64,000 bases of DNA, from assembly GCF_007747995.1 (NCBI RefSeq), contig NZ_CP036276.1:1417001-1481000 (forward strand), read 5' to 3'. The position numbers were made by a program, and so were the translations under genes. How positions within the stretch are numbered: the stretch's first letter is position 1; each line of letters opens with the position of its first letter. The DNA is from Symmachiella dynata (GTDB lineage: Bacteria > Planctomycetota > Planctomycetia > Planctomycetales > Planctomycetaceae). Positions 20,801 through 29,429 of this stretch are shown piece after piece. The notes under the pieces are model-generated. The model saw only the letters and a program-made list of their open reading frames with translations, was not told where the DNA came from and ran no database searches.

Positions 20801-21154
20801 ACAACGGAAACGAACGGTAAAAGCCCGTTGTCGGGTCAAGCAGCGTCGAAGCTGCATGCAGCGCATCATCAAAGTGCGCAGCAAGTGCAATCGGCGGTGG
20901 GGGAAGCGGCTCGGTTTGAAAGTCTTTTGAGTGCTCACCGGAGTAACCAACATTTGACACGCACCCAAATGTATTGGGACACGGTCGAGCGCGTGTTGTC
21001 GGTGCGTCCGCTGACAATCATCGATCCAAAGGTAGCGGGGCGGCAGAATTTGTATCTCCTCGATCCGGATCGTTTCGGCGCCGGCAACTCGGTCATGTTG
21101 CCACAAGCACAACCAGAAGAAGAACAACCACTCGTCGGTCAGCCGGAACCATGA
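17855..21154 (+). CDS. P1B-type metal ATPase fused to a C-terminal SPFH (HflK/stomatin) domain
   Basis: A 1099-residue fusion. Residues 1 to about 690 are a heavy-metal P-type ATPase: TGESLPIDK near 203, the transport motif CPCPL near 305, DKTGTLT near 349, and GDGINDAPAL near 560. There is no N-terminal HMA metal-binding domain. The usual SEHP nucleotide-domain motif reads SEHV near 385. A membrane helix at about 708-730 (VAAAALLVYWLTSNLVVI) then leads into an SPFH domain (EDESALVTRFGR, then GIHFRWPAPLEVV) and a coiled tail ending in a Pro/Glu-rich stretch. SPFH proteins form membrane rings around FtsH or organise microdomains. Two more SPFH genes follow, so the three probably form one complex around the pump. 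The ATG at 17855 is chosen; upstream frame is repeat-derived. Confidence 0.9.
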   Translation: MHYVPESARAFLESGGTAPEDEEATSFHYVSAPLYLLTALVGALLAADFVIQISNNPAWEPYQTVFGFRLALLAAVIGGARILYQTLEGLFDGRIGADLALTIACLAAIILGEPQVAALVVFIAICGESIEGYTNGKARQAVLSIFNLRPKTAHVIRDGDEVDVDLDDVAVGELVVVRPGERIPVDGSVLAGTSAVDQSSLTGESLPIDKVPGDEVFAGTLNQFGALSVEVEKTGEETTFGQVLRMVAEAMERKAPIERTADRLARYFLPFVLTAAAATLVGWRIAAGDWRAGLMPALGVLVVACPCPLILATPSAVMAALAWLARNGVVTKGSIALERLAKVDCIAFDKTGTLTRGEPALGGIVTWGGLDETELLRIAAAAEKRSEHVLARLIVREAEGRMCVVPDIEEFEAHPGCGVTGAIRGSSLGPDYTQESHRVVVGNRRLLESMGIVLPEDFEQRLDEVENLGPTQLLVTIDGQLVGAIGVRDTLRPEARKVLAELRAEGIESFALLTGDRAEPAQMVADALEGIDEIGSELLPTDKARWIEAQTKAGKKVAMIGDGINDAPALASATVGLALGGVGSDVAAEAGDLVLMGDPLTPLPGLLRLSRQLVRVISQSIYLFAFGMNGLGVILCAWGILSPVGGAIFHEFASLAVMLNSMRLLWFERWDETRLGRGVESLGGFSEVVATALSPSRLAFGLVRHWKMLAKVAAAALLVYWLTSNLVVIREDESALVTRFGRQEAMLNSGIHFRWPAPLEVVRREKFASIRTIPLGFRAPQREAGGEGQAFVEWQSEHTRADYQSRPEEALILTGDEVPVEITAEVHYRIRDLKKFAYASADPETMLRAVAETKLRGLAAHLPLNDILTSGRQKMEADCLELTQRAADDYDLGVELTGVNLLDVHPPIDVVPAYRDVADAMEMQQKLVNDAQAYYARNVLEAAGEDAIRVLSGSTSDVQSAPTSTTGGVADWSLDDELWAKLTTETNGKSPLSGQAASKLHAAHHQSAQQVQSAVGEAARFESLLSAHRSNQHLTRTQMYWDTVERVLSVRPLTIIDPKVAGRQNLYLLDPDRFGAGNSVMLPQAQPEEEQPLVGQPEP

Positions 21155-21524
21155 TGGTTGGCCGTTGATTATGGCGTTTTGTGAATGAGCATTTAATTGG
21201 TATGGAAAGTCAGTCGAAGATTAAAGTTTTAACGCCAAAGGCGTTAAACATATTAGCCTGGGGGCACGAACGAAGTGAGCACACCCCAGGTTGGTGATGG
21301 AATCGTAGAATACAACCCTGAAGGGGTTGTTCACTCGTCCATCAATGAAATCGTCAGGCCAACGAATGAAAAACCCCTTCAGGGTTTTTTCGTCGTCAAT
21401 GATGGATTTCCTAGGGTGGCGCGGCTGTGTCGCTTACCCTAGGCTATGGTGATTCACCCCGTTGGGGTGTTTGTTGGGATGCACGCGGAATTGTTTGACC
21501 GGATTTGTGGAACTACTGAAAACC
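21155..21524. other. Hairpin-rich intergenic region
   Basis: About 370 bases packed with short inverted repeats: TTTAACGCC/GGCGTTAAA (21228-21248), CCTGGGG/CCCCAGG (21257-21290), CAACCC/GGGTTG (21313-21329), AAAACCC/GGGTTTT (21369-21390), CCTAGGGT/ACCCTAGG (21410-21443) and CACCCC/GGGGTG (21455-21469). No coding frame is credible. It separates the ATPase-SPFH fusion from the next SPFH gene. Confidence 0.65.
21369..21390 (+). terminator. Possible rho-independent terminator
   Basis: AAAAACCC-CTTCA-GGGTTTTTT: an eight-base stem ending in a T run on the plus strand, with an A run on the other side, so it could work in both directions. If active it would partly uncouple the fusion gene from the two downstream SPFH genes. 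Confidence 0.45.
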
Positions 21525-22685
21525 ATGAGTGACGTTGTGACAAAACCAGGATCTGAATCAACTGCCGGTCGCCGATTGGCGCGCCGTGCCTTGCGGACGC
21601 TGGTCCTGTGGGGGGCGGTCTTTGCAGTCATCGCTCTGTTGGCCAGTTGCGTGGTGTTTGTGGATGAGACGCAATACGTGATCGTCGAGCGACTGGGGAC
21701 CATTGCGGCTGTTTATGACCGGGATGAGGATCGCGGCTTGCAGTTCAAGTTGCCGTGGCCGATTTCGACGGTGCGGACGTTTGACCGCCGGTTGCAATTG
21801 CTCGATCCGCCGGGGCGTGAATTGTTCACGGGAGATAAGAAAAATATCACGGTCGATACTTACGTCTGTTGGCGGATTGCTCCCACGTCCGCGGAATCGT
21901 CGGCGGAACTTTCCGACCGGCCGGTGGTGCGATTTTTTCGTTCGCTGGGAAATGTCTCCACGGCTGAGGACCGCTTGATGTCGCGGTTGCAGTCGTTGTT
22001 GTCGGCCGAGTTTGGCCGGGTGGAGTTGACCGATCTGCTCAGCGTCGAAAACTCCGAAGCGGGTCCGCAGGGGGACAGTTCAATGGAGTCGCTCACGGAG
22101 CGTTTGAAGTCGCGGTTTGAAAAATCGGAGGAGGGGGCGACCTCACCGCGTGAGGCATTGGGGATTGAAATCGTCGATGTGCGGATCAAACGGATCAATC
22201 TTCCCGAAGCGAACCGGTTTGCTGTGTTTGAGCGGATGAAAAGCGAACGTCAAAAAATCGCCGATCGTTATCGCAGCGCAGGGCTGGCGCAGAATACCGT
22301 GATCCGCAGTCAAGCGGACCGGCAGCGTGAGGAGATTCTCGCCAAGGCCGATGCGGATGCACAGCGGATTCGCGGTACGGGGGAAGCCGAAGCGCTGCGG
22401 ATTTTGAATCAAGCTCATGCGCAGGATCCAGAGTTTTATCGTTTCGAGCGGACGCTACAGTCGTATCACAAGATTCTCAATGAACGGACCACGCTGGTAC
22501 TTTCGGCCTCCAGTGCGTTGCTAAAATTATTGACCGAAGGAATTCCCGATATTCAAGAACCCCAGCCGGAAACCAAGTCGGCTGATCCGTCGACGGATGC
22601 ACCCGTTGCGGAGAAAAACGTGTCACAATCGTCAGCGACTCCCGATACGATTTCCGAGAAAACGCGTGCGGAGGCCACAAAGTGA
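21525..22685 (+). CDS. SPFH-domain membrane protein (HflK-like)
   Basis: A 386-residue protein: one N-terminal membrane helix (TLVLWGAVFAVIALLASCVVF), an SPFH/band-7 domain beginning VDETQYVIVERLG and KLPWPISTVRTFDRR, then an Ala/Glu/Arg-rich coiled coil (ADRQREEILAKADADAQRI) and an acidic Pro/Ser-rich C-terminus. HflK and HflC form a large periplasmic-facing cage around the FtsH protease in other bacteria. ATG at 21525 is chosen over an in-frame ATG at 21462. Its stop overlaps the GTG of the next SPFH gene by four bases, giving an HflK/HflC-style pair. Confidence 0.85.
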   Translation: MSDVVTKPGSESTAGRRLARRALRTLVLWGAVFAVIALLASCVVFVDETQYVIVERLGTIAAVYDRDEDRGLQFKLPWPISTVRTFDRRLQLLDPPGRELFTGDKKNITVDTYVCWRIAPTSAESSAELSDRPVVRFFRSLGNVSTAEDRLMSRLQSLLSAEFGRVELTDLLSVENSEAGPQGDSSMESLTERLKSRFEKSEEGATSPREALGIEIVDVRIKRINLPEANRFAVFERMKSERQKIADRYRSAGLAQNTVIRSQADRQREEILAKADADAQRIRGTGEAEALRILNQAHAQDPEFYRFERTLQSYHKILNERTTLVLSASSALLKLLTEGIPDIQEPQPETKSADPSTDAPVAEKNVSQSSATPDTISEKTRAEATK

Positions 22686-23641
22686 AACGCGCGTTGGTCG
22701 TGATCTTGATTCTTGTCGCTGGTTATTTTGCTAGCGGGCTGTACATCGTGGGGGGCAATGAAAAAGCGCTCCTGCGACGTTTCGGCCGCGCGCGGTTGCC
22801 GCTGGTCGGGAGCGGGTTGCATTACGCGCTGCCCTGGCCGATGACCACGATCTCCCGCATCAATCCCAGCGAAGTCCGTACGCTGCAAATCGGGGGTGTG
22901 GCCTCGGAGTCGCTGGAAGGGGATCAATTTCTCTTGGCGGCCGATCAGTACCAGCTTGATGAGTTTCTTACCGGCGACAAGAACATTTTGAATGTTCAGG
23001 TCAACGTGCAATACCGGATTTCCGAAGCGGATGCGGCCGATTATTTGTTTGGCTGTGTTAATCCCGAAGAGCATTTGCGGTTAATGACCGAGTCGTTATT
23101 GGGAGACGTGGTTGCTCGTAGCGGCGTCGATTTTGTACACCCCTTGGGGTTGGCCGAATTGCGAGCGATGCTGACTCAACGTACACGGGAGTTGGTACAG
23201 TCGCATCGTTTGGGAATTGTGATTGAAGATGTAGACATCGCCGGTGTCTCACCACCGTTGTTGGTGAAGCAGGCATTTGTGGATGTGAGCAATGCGCGAG
23301 CCTCGAAACAACGGTTTATTAATGAGGCCTTGGCCTATCGAGAACAAACCGTGGCCGCCGCTTCGGCGAACGCACGGAAAAATGTGGATGAAGCAGAAAC
23401 CGCGCGACGGTCGGCGATTGAGTCGGCGCGCGGCGAAGCGGACCGCTTCGGAAAAATCGTCGCCCAGTTCCAAGCCGATGCCGACGGCGGCGTGCAAACC
23501 TATGAGCAATCGCGTCAAATGACCTTGCGGCAAAAGTATCTGGAAATGTTGGAAACCATCGTCCCCAAACTGGCCAGCAAGGCGCTGCTTGATACCGACA
23601 AGCCGGTGAACTTGACGATTTTTCCTGAAAACAATAAGTGA
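22682..23641 (+). CDS. SPFH-domain membrane protein (HflC-like)
   Basis: A 319-residue protein: N-terminal helix (VVILILVAGYFASGLYIVG), SPFH domain starting NEKALLRRFGRARLPLVG with LPWPMTTISRINPSE, a middle region with VNVQYRISEADAADYLFG, and a coiled coil (ARKNVDEAETARRSAIES). Third SPFH domain in a row after the ATPase fusion. The GTG start at 22682 overlaps the preceding stop (GTGA). The expected partners are the HflK-like protein and possibly the pump; FtsH itself is not encoded in this window. Confidence 0.85.
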   Translation: MKRALVVILILVAGYFASGLYIVGGNEKALLRRFGRARLPLVGSGLHYALPWPMTTISRINPSEVRTLQIGGVASESLEGDQFLLAADQYQLDEFLTGDKNILNVQVNVQYRISEADAADYLFGCVNPEEHLRLMTESLLGDVVARSGVDFVHPLGLAELRAMLTQRTRELVQSHRLGIVIEDVDIAGVSPPLLVKQAFVDVSNARASKQRFINEALAYREQTVAAASANARKNVDEAETARRSAIESARGEADRFGKIVAQFQADADGGVQTYEQSRQMTLRQKYLEMLETIVPKLASKALLDTDKPVNLTIFPENNK

Positions 23642-23686
23642 TTGGTTGGCGGTCAATTTTGGGCTGAGGCTGGAGAGCATTATAAA

Positions 23687-23840
23687 TCACCACGGAGGCA
23701 CGAAGGACACGGAGAAAAAAACTGTAGGCTTTTGACTGTCGAAAATGGTTCAACAGCTGCCCTCTAAAACCTAAAACCTAAGGCCTAAAGCCTAAAGCCT
23801 AAAGCCTATGGCCTCTGTGCCCTCCGTGCCTCCGTGGTGA
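23687..23840. repeat. 28-bp inverted repeat flanking a heptamer array
   Basis: Arms at 23687-23714 and 23813-23840 (TCACCACGGAGGCACG against CGTGCCTCCGTGGTGA, with a few mismatches further in) enclose about 98 bases. The enclosed part ends with seven tandem 7-bp units at 23765-23813 (TAAAACC, TAAGGCC, TAAAGCC). The right arm ends 28 bases before mqnA. Confidence 0.75.
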
Positions 23841-23868
23841 AAAACATTTTTTGCAGGAACATGAACAA

Positions 23869-24684
23869 ATGACTGGACGGAGTCCGGATACGGTGCGTGT
23901 GGGGGCCGTGAATTATTTGAATTCTAAGCCGCTGGTCGAAGATTTGGCTGCGGCTGAGGGAAGTGAGCTTCGGCTCGACTATCCCAGTCGGTTGGCGGAT
24001 GATTTGGCGGGCGGCCATTTGGATGTGGCGTTGGTGCCCTCGATTGCCTGTCTGCAAAACCCGGATTATGAAGTGATTTCCGACGCTTGCGTGGCGGCTT
24101 GTGGCGATGTGCTCAGCGTGAAATTGTATTGCCGCGTGCCGGCGGCAGAAATCAAGACGTTGGCGCTGGATCAAGGATCGCGGACCAGTGCGACGTTGGT
24201 GCGGATTTTGTTGGCCGAGCGGTTTGGCTTGCATCCGGAACTCAAACCGTTGCCCTTGACCTGGTCGGTGGCGGACAGTGATGCCGACGGGGTGTTGATG
24301 ATCGGTGATCGGGCGATTCATCCCCCGGCGGAGAAGTTTGTCGAAACCTGGGATCTGGCCGGTGAGTGGTTACAGTGGACCGGGTTGCCGTTTGTGTTTG
24401 CCATGTGGGTGGCGCATCGGGAGACCGATTTGGGCAGCGTGGCCGATGCGCTCAGTGCGGCCCGTGATTTGGGCGTCGAACGGATCGAGGCAATCGCCCG
24501 GCGGGAAGCGCCGTTGTTGGGGATTCCGCTGGACACGACGATTGACTACTTGACGAATAATCTTTATTACCGGTTGGGAGAGCGGGAACGCCTTGGACTG
24601 AATCGGTTTTATGAGTTGGCCGTCGAGCACGGCTTGGCTCCGGAGGGAGTGGATCTTGTCTTCAGAAATTGCGCCACTACTTGA
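23869..24684 (+). CDS. mqnA: Chorismate dehydratase MqnA (futalosine pathway)
   Basis: Converts chorismate to 3-enolpyruvyl-benzoate, the first step of the futalosine route to menaquinone. The N-terminus RVGAVNYLNSKPL is the family hallmark. A periplasmic-binding-protein-like fold follows, with DVALVPSIACL, the LDQGSRTSATLVRILL strand, and DGVLMIGDRAI. Length 271 is typical. ATG at 23869 is preferred to a TTG at 23851. The gene overlaps mqnC, the next recognised pathway enzyme here; mqnB, mqnD and mqnE are not in this window. Confidence 0.92.
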   Translation: MTGRSPDTVRVGAVNYLNSKPLVEDLAAAEGSELRLDYPSRLADDLAGGHLDVALVPSIACLQNPDYEVISDACVAACGDVLSVKLYCRVPAAEIKTLALDQGSRTSATLVRILLAERFGLHPELKPLPLTWSVADSDADGVLMIGDRAIHPPAEKFVETWDLAGEWLQWTGLPFVFAMWVAHRETDLGSVADALSAARDLGVERIEAIARREAPLLGIPLDTTIDYLTNNLYYRLGERERLGLNRFYELAVEHGLAPEGVDLVFRNCATT

Positions 24685-25795
24685 AAAAGCGGTCGACGGC
24701 GGCCGGCTGACGCCCGAAGAAGGGCTGAAGCTGCTTGAGTCGCACGATTTGAACGCGCTGGGCGAAGCGGCCAATGCGGTAACGCAGCGGCTGCATCCCG
24801 AGCCGTACCGCACGTATAACATCGATCGGAATATCAATTACACCAACGCCTGCACGGCGGTGTGTGATTTTTGCGCGTTTTATCGTCCGCCCGATCACCC
24901 CGAAGTTTACGTGCTCGAACGCGAGGAATTGTACAAAAAGCTGCAGGAAACGGTCGAATTGGGAGGAGACCAGATCCTGCTGCAAGGGGGACTGCATCCC
25001 AAGTTGCCGTTGGAATGGTACGAAGAGCTGCTGTCCGATTTGCGCTCGCACTTTCCACAGATCAATATTCACGGGTTCAGTCCGCCGGAGATTCATCACT
25101 TCACCAAGATCAGCAAATTGCCGCTCAAAACCGTGCTGGAGCGGCTCAAGGCAGCGGGCTTGGGGAGTTTGCCGGGCGGGGGTGGTGAGATTCTGGTAGA
25201 TCGGGTTCGCAAAGAGATCACCCGCGGCAAGGTGTTGACGGATGACTGGTTGAATGTGAATCGCGTGTGGCACGAATTGGGGGGCCGTTCGTCGGCAACG
25301 ATGATGTTTGGTCATGTGGAGACCTTGGCCGAGCGGATCGAGCATTTGGAACGGCTGCGGCAAGTGCAGGACGAAACGGGTGGATTCACCGCTTATATTT
25401 GCTGGACATTCCAGCCGGACAATACGGACCTGTCGCACATCCCGCCGGTTGGTGCGTTTGAGTACTTGAAGACCCAAGCGGTGAGCCGGTTGTATTTGGA
25501 CAATTTTGCGAATATCCAATCGTCCTGGGTCACGCAGGGAGAAAAAGTGGGGCAGATGGCGCTGTATTTCGGTGCCAACGACATGGGCAGCTTGATGATC
25601 GAAGAAAACGTCGTCGCGGAGGCGGGGACGGTGCATTATTTATCGTTGGAAACGATTCGTCGAGTTATTCAGGAATGCGGTTATATACCGCGGCAGCGCA
25701 ACGTGTTTTATGAGTACATTGACGAAGTTGACGAGGCCACATCGTTGGAATTGGCCGGTCATGCGGGTTCGTCGTCGCTGAACGTGTTGCCGTAG
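24656..25795 (+). CDS. mqnC: Cyclic dehypoxanthinyl futalosine synthase MqnC (radical SAM)
   Basis: Radical SAM enzyme that cyclises dehypoxanthinyl futalosine in menaquinone synthesis. Seen: NINYTNACTAVCDFCAFYR with the Cys-x3-Cys-x2-Cys cluster, GGDQILLQGGLHP, HGFSPPEIHH, GLGSLPGGGGEILVDRVR, RSSATMMFGHVE, ETGGFTAYICWTFQP and QGEKVGQMALYFGANDMG. These fit MqnC better than the related MqnE. The TTG at 24656 has GGAGGGAG immediately upstream and gives 379 residues, overlapping mqnA by 29 bases; the ATG at 24611 lacks such a site. Confidence 0.92.
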   Translation: MSSEIAPLLEKAVDGGRLTPEEGLKLLESHDLNALGEAANAVTQRLHPEPYRTYNIDRNINYTNACTAVCDFCAFYRPPDHPEVYVLEREELYKKLQETVELGGDQILLQGGLHPKLPLEWYEELLSDLRSHFPQINIHGFSPPEIHHFTKISKLPLKTVLERLKAAGLGSLPGGGGEILVDRVRKEITRGKVLTDDWLNVNRVWHELGGRSSATMMFGHVETLAERIEHLERLRQVQDETGGFTAYICWTFQPDNTDLSHIPPVGAFEYLKTQAVSRLYLDNFANIQSSWVTQGEKVGQMALYFGANDMGSLMIEENVVAEAGTVHYLSLETIRRVIQECGYIPRQRNVFYEYIDEVDEATSLELAGHAGSSSLNVLP

Positions 25796-25929
25796 GCGGA
25801 ATTTTGGCGTTGGATGCGGTCCCGTCGCCGAGAATGGGGTAACTTTGGATTCCAGTCGTCCAGCTACTGCGCTACGCGGAATGGTTTTTGTCGAAAAAAA
25901 CGATCCGCACGGTTGTCAGGATTCCCCCG

Positions 25930-26700
25930 ATGATACACGTTGAGAACCTCACCAAGAGCTTTGCCGATTTGCGCCGCGGAACCGTGCACGCCTTGGATGG
26001 AGTGAGTTTCGACGTCCAGCCGGGCGAGATTTTCGGTTTGCTCGGCCCCAACGGCGCGGGCAAGACGACCTGTCTGCGGATGCTGAGCACTGTGTTGCGC
26101 CCCACGAGCGGAATCGCCGAGGTGGCCGGCTATAACGTAGCGACCGATCCGGCGAAAGTTCGCATGCGGATCGGTTTCATGTCGGGCAACACCGGGGTCT
26201 ATGACCGCATGACCGCCTGGGAAATGGTGGAATACTACGGCCGGTTGTATGGCATGCCCGAAGACGCTCTGCAGGCGCGGTTGGAAGAGCTGTTTGAAAC
26301 ATTGCAGATGAATGAAATCCGGGACATGCTTGGCTCCAAGATGTCGACCGGGAATAAGCAAAAAGTATCCATCGCACGGACCATCGTACACGATCCGCCG
26401 GTGATGATTTTTGATGAACCCACGTCTGGATTAGACGTGCTGGTCGCCCGCGCGGTGCTGGAAGCGATCGCGCGGCTCAAGGATCAAGGCAAGTGCATTA
26501 TTTTTTCCACGCACATCATGCGCGAAGTGGAAAAACTGTGCGACCGTATCGCCATCATTCACAAGGGACGTATCTTGGCGATGGGGACGGTGCAAGAGTT
26601 GGAAGACCGCTACCAGGAATCGGATATGGAAGAGGTCTTCTTTGATTTGATACAAGCTTACGAAGCGGAATTGGCCGCAGCAGCGGCCGAGGCCGGGTAA
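25930..26700 (+). CDS. ABC transporter ATP-binding protein (NatA-like)
   Basis: A 256-residue ATPase: Walker [10 protein letters not shown] near 39, signature region [13 protein letters not shown] near 138, Walker [13 protein letters not shown] near 158, and H-loop FSTHIM. The signature lacks the canonical LSGGQ, as in NatA-type exporters. It drives the membrane partner encoded 55 bases downstream. ATG at 25930 ([11 protein letters not shown]) is the natural start for the family; the longer frame from 25888 adds no conserved residues. Confidence 0.93.
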   Translation: MIHVENLTKSFADLRRGTVHALDGVSFDVQPGEIFGLLGPNGAGKTTCLRMLSTVLRPTSGIAEVAGYNVATDPAKVRMRIGFMSGNTGVYDRMTAWEMVEYYGRLYGMPEDALQARLEELFETLQMNEIRDMLGSKMSTGNKQKVSIARTIVHDPPVMIFDEPTSGLDVLVARAVLEAIARLKDQGKCIIFSTHIMREVEKLCDRIAIIHKGRILAMGTVQELEDRYQESDMEEVFFDLIQAYEAELAAAAAEAG

Positions 26701-26755
26701 CAATTTTCAATTTTGGCCGACGCAATCAACGACCCTTGGACCTCGCACGGCAAAC

Positions 26756-29182
26756 ATGATCAACTGGAAAAATGTCAAACTGATTTTCATGCGGGAACTG
26801 CGCGATCAGCTCCGTGATCGGCGTACGTTGTTCATGATCATCGTCTTGCCGCTACTGCTGTATCCCGGTCTGGGAATCGGCATGGTGCAGTTGACGGTGC
26901 TTTTTTCCGAGCAACCGCGGACGGTCGTGATCTTGGGGGACAAGAATTTGTCGCCCAAAACCTTGCCGCCGTTGTTAGAAGGGGATGGATTCGCCAGAGA
27001 TCTGTTTGCCGATTCCGCAGATGCCGCGAAATTGCGGGTGCTCTCACAATCGGAGCTTGTTGCGGCCAATAGCGACGGAAAAGTTTCTGAAAAAGATGCC
27101 GAGTTATTGCAGCGGGCCGAGTCGATTTCGTCGATGGTCCCCGAGCGCGAACGGTTGCAGCAAGAATTGGCCGAATTGCAGGGGACTGCCCAATTTGGGA
27201 CTGCGAACACGGAGCGGATGGAGGAACTTCGGCGGCAGTTGACGGCGATCAACGCCGAAATGGGCAAGCTGTTTGCCGAGTCGAAAATCCAAACCTTGGT
27301 GATTATTCCCCAGGATTTTGGCGAATCGGTTGCATCGGCCAACCAGCAATTGGTGGAGCGCGGTGGCGCAACGGTGCGGATCGCTGACTATGCGCGCCCG
27401 TTGATTGTACACAACAGTGCCGATGAAAAATCGCAGATCACCTATAGCCGCGTCGCCGAAGTTTTGGAGCATTGGGAAGATCAGATTCTCGATCAGCGTC
27501 TAGAACTGGCGGACCTGCCGGCGAATTTGCATCGACCGGTGGAGGCCCGCGGCGCGGATTTGGCGATGATCGAACAGCTCAGTTCGAAATTGTGGAGCCA
27601 ATTATTTCCCGGTCTGCTGGTGTTGATGTCAATCACGGGTGCGTTTTATCCGGCGATCGACTTGGCGGCCGGCGAAAAAGAGCGGGGCACGATGGAAACC
27701 TTGTTGATTTGCCCCGCCTCCCGGTCGGAGATCGTGGTGGGCAAATTCTTCACGGTGATGTCGTTTAGTATTATGACCGCCTTGCTGAATTTGATCAGCA
27801 TGGGGATGACAGGCCGCTATATGGTGGGGCTGATGGGGGCACGCACGATGCCGGGGATGACAACACCGACGTTGCCATCTCTGGGGGATGTTGCCTGGAT
27901 CGTGATCTTTCTTGTGCCGTTGGCGGCGATGTTTAGTTCACTCTGTTTGGCGTTGGCGACGTTTGCCCGCAGTAGCAAAGAGGGGCAATATTACCTGACG
28001 CCGCTGTTGATGGTGACCCTGGGTTTGACGATGTTCTGTTTGTCGCCGGGAGTGGAATTGACCGAGCGGCCGATGTACAGCGTGATGCCGGTCTGCGGCG
28101 TGGCGTTGTTGCTCAAGGGACTGTTGATGTCGTCGTTGTCGACAGCGCCGCTGTATGTGTATGCCGTGCCGGTGTTGGGATCGACGCTGTTTTATAGCTT
28201 CTTAGCGCTGTATTGGGCGATTGAACAATTCAAAAGCGAAGATGTGCTGTTCCGTGAAGCGGAGCGGTTCGACCTAAAGTTGTGGGTGCATCATCTCCTG
28301 CGGGACAAGGAACCGACGCCGAGTTTTTCTGAGGCGGTGATTTGTTTCATTCTGATCATGATGTTGCAGTTTGTGGCGATCAGTGCATCGGGGGGCGGCG
28401 CTGGCACGGGGTGGATGATCCGTATGTTGTTGATCACGCAAATCGCTGTGATTGCCAGCCCGGCGCTCTTCATGGGGGTCATGTTGACCACCAGCTTGAG
28501 GCAAACATTTCGGCTCTACCTGCCCCGCCTGAAAATGGTGGCTGTCGCCATGGTGTTGGCGGTGGCGATGCACGTGCTCTCGTTCGAGTGGTTGCACCAA
28601 CTCGATTGGTTCTTCCCCAAATTACCCGATTCGATGGAAGAGCCGTTAAAACGGCTGATGAGCGCGAATATGCCTTGGTGGATTATGCTGGGGACGATGG
28701 CCCTCGCACCGGCGATTTGCGAAGAACTGGCGTTTCGCGGTTTCATCTTGAGCGGACTGCGCCGCACGGGCCGCACCTGGATGGCGATCGGTCTGTCGAG
28801 CTGTGCCTTTGGTTTCATGCACATGATTCCGCATCAGGTCTTTAACGCGACTTTGTTGGGGCTGGTGCTGGGAATCATCGCAATCCGCAGCAACAGTTTG
28901 TTGCCGGGCGTGATCTTCCATCTGATTTATAATTCGCTGGGGGTTATCCATGGCCGCATTGGGCCGCAGTTGTTGGAGCGATTCCGCGGCAACCCGCTGG
29001 TTCGTGATGTGGACGGCCAAATGCTGTACGGCTGGCCGACGATCGTGATTGCTGCGTTGATTGCGTTGCCGTTGTTGTGGCGACTGATCCAAGGTATCAA
29101 TCCCCGCTCGCCGCGGCAGGTCGACCAAATCGCTCCGAATTCGGCCCCGACACTGGTTTCGCCGGGGGCAGGCTCGGTTTAG
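26756..29182 (+). CDS. NatB-like ABC permease fused to a CPBP (CAAX/Abi) protease domain
   Basis: An 808-residue membrane protein. The N-terminal part matches NatB/ABC-2 permeases: a first helix after REL, RDQLRDRRTLFMIIVLPLLL, a large soluble loop of about 230 residues with a coiled segment, then GAFYPAIDLAAGEKERGTME and four or five helices. The C-terminal 170 residues form a CPBP domain with EELAFRG near 655, FMHMIPHQ near 687 and FHLIYNS near 720, the motifs of this glutamate-dependent intramembrane protease family. Partner of the ATPase upstream. The fusion suggests the exported substrate is cleaved or released by the same protein (inference). Confidence 0.9.
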   Translation: MINWKNVKLIFMRELRDQLRDRRTLFMIIVLPLLLYPGLGIGMVQLTVLFSEQPRTVVILGDKNLSPKTLPPLLEGDGFARDLFADSADAAKLRVLSQSELVAANSDGKVSEKDAELLQRAESISSMVPERERLQQELAELQGTAQFGTANTERMEELRRQLTAINAEMGKLFAESKIQTLVIIPQDFGESVASANQQLVERGGATVRIADYARPLIVHNSADEKSQITYSRVAEVLEHWEDQILDQRLELADLPANLHRPVEARGADLAMIEQLSSKLWSQLFPGLLVLMSITGAFYPAIDLAAGEKERGTMETLLICPASRSEIVVGKFFTVMSFSIMTALLNLISMGMTGRYMVGLMGARTMPGMTTPTLPSLGDVAWIVIFLVPLAAMFSSLCLALATFARSSKEGQYYLTPLLMVTLGLTMFCLSPGVELTERPMYSVMPVCGVALLLKGLLMSSLSTAPLYVYAVPVLGSTLFYSFLALYWAIEQFKSEDVLFREAERFDLKLWVHHLLRDKEPTPSFSEAVICFILIMMLQFVAISASGGGAGTGWMIRMLLITQIAVIASPALFMGVMLTTSLRQTFRLYLPRLKMVAVAMVLAVAMHVLSFEWLHQLDWFFPKLPDSMEEPLKRLMSANMPWWIMLGTMALAPAICEELAFRGFILSGLRRTGRTWMAIGLSSCAFGFMHMIPHQVFNATLLGLVLGIIAIRSNSLLPGVIFHLIYNSLGVIHGRIGPQLLERFRGNPLVRDVDGQMLYGWPTIVIAALIALPLLWRLIQGINPRSPRQVDQIAPNSAPTLVSPGAGSV

Positions 29183-29429
29183 CGGCGATGGCCTGGAAGC
29201 GTGCTTTTCGGCGATTTTTGGCTTTTGTAAGGCGTTTTCGTCTGCCGTGTGGGCTAAGAATCAGTTGCTGTCCGGCGTGATGTGAGGACCAACGGTGACG
29301 CTTGCAATCACGGCAGCTACGTACCTAGACTAAGTCTTAACGGTAAGCCTCTCTTCGTTGTCCACCCAAGCTGGGACGACGATATTCCCGCCTTTTTGTC
29401 CGAGATAACGGACGGACTTACGCTGACTG

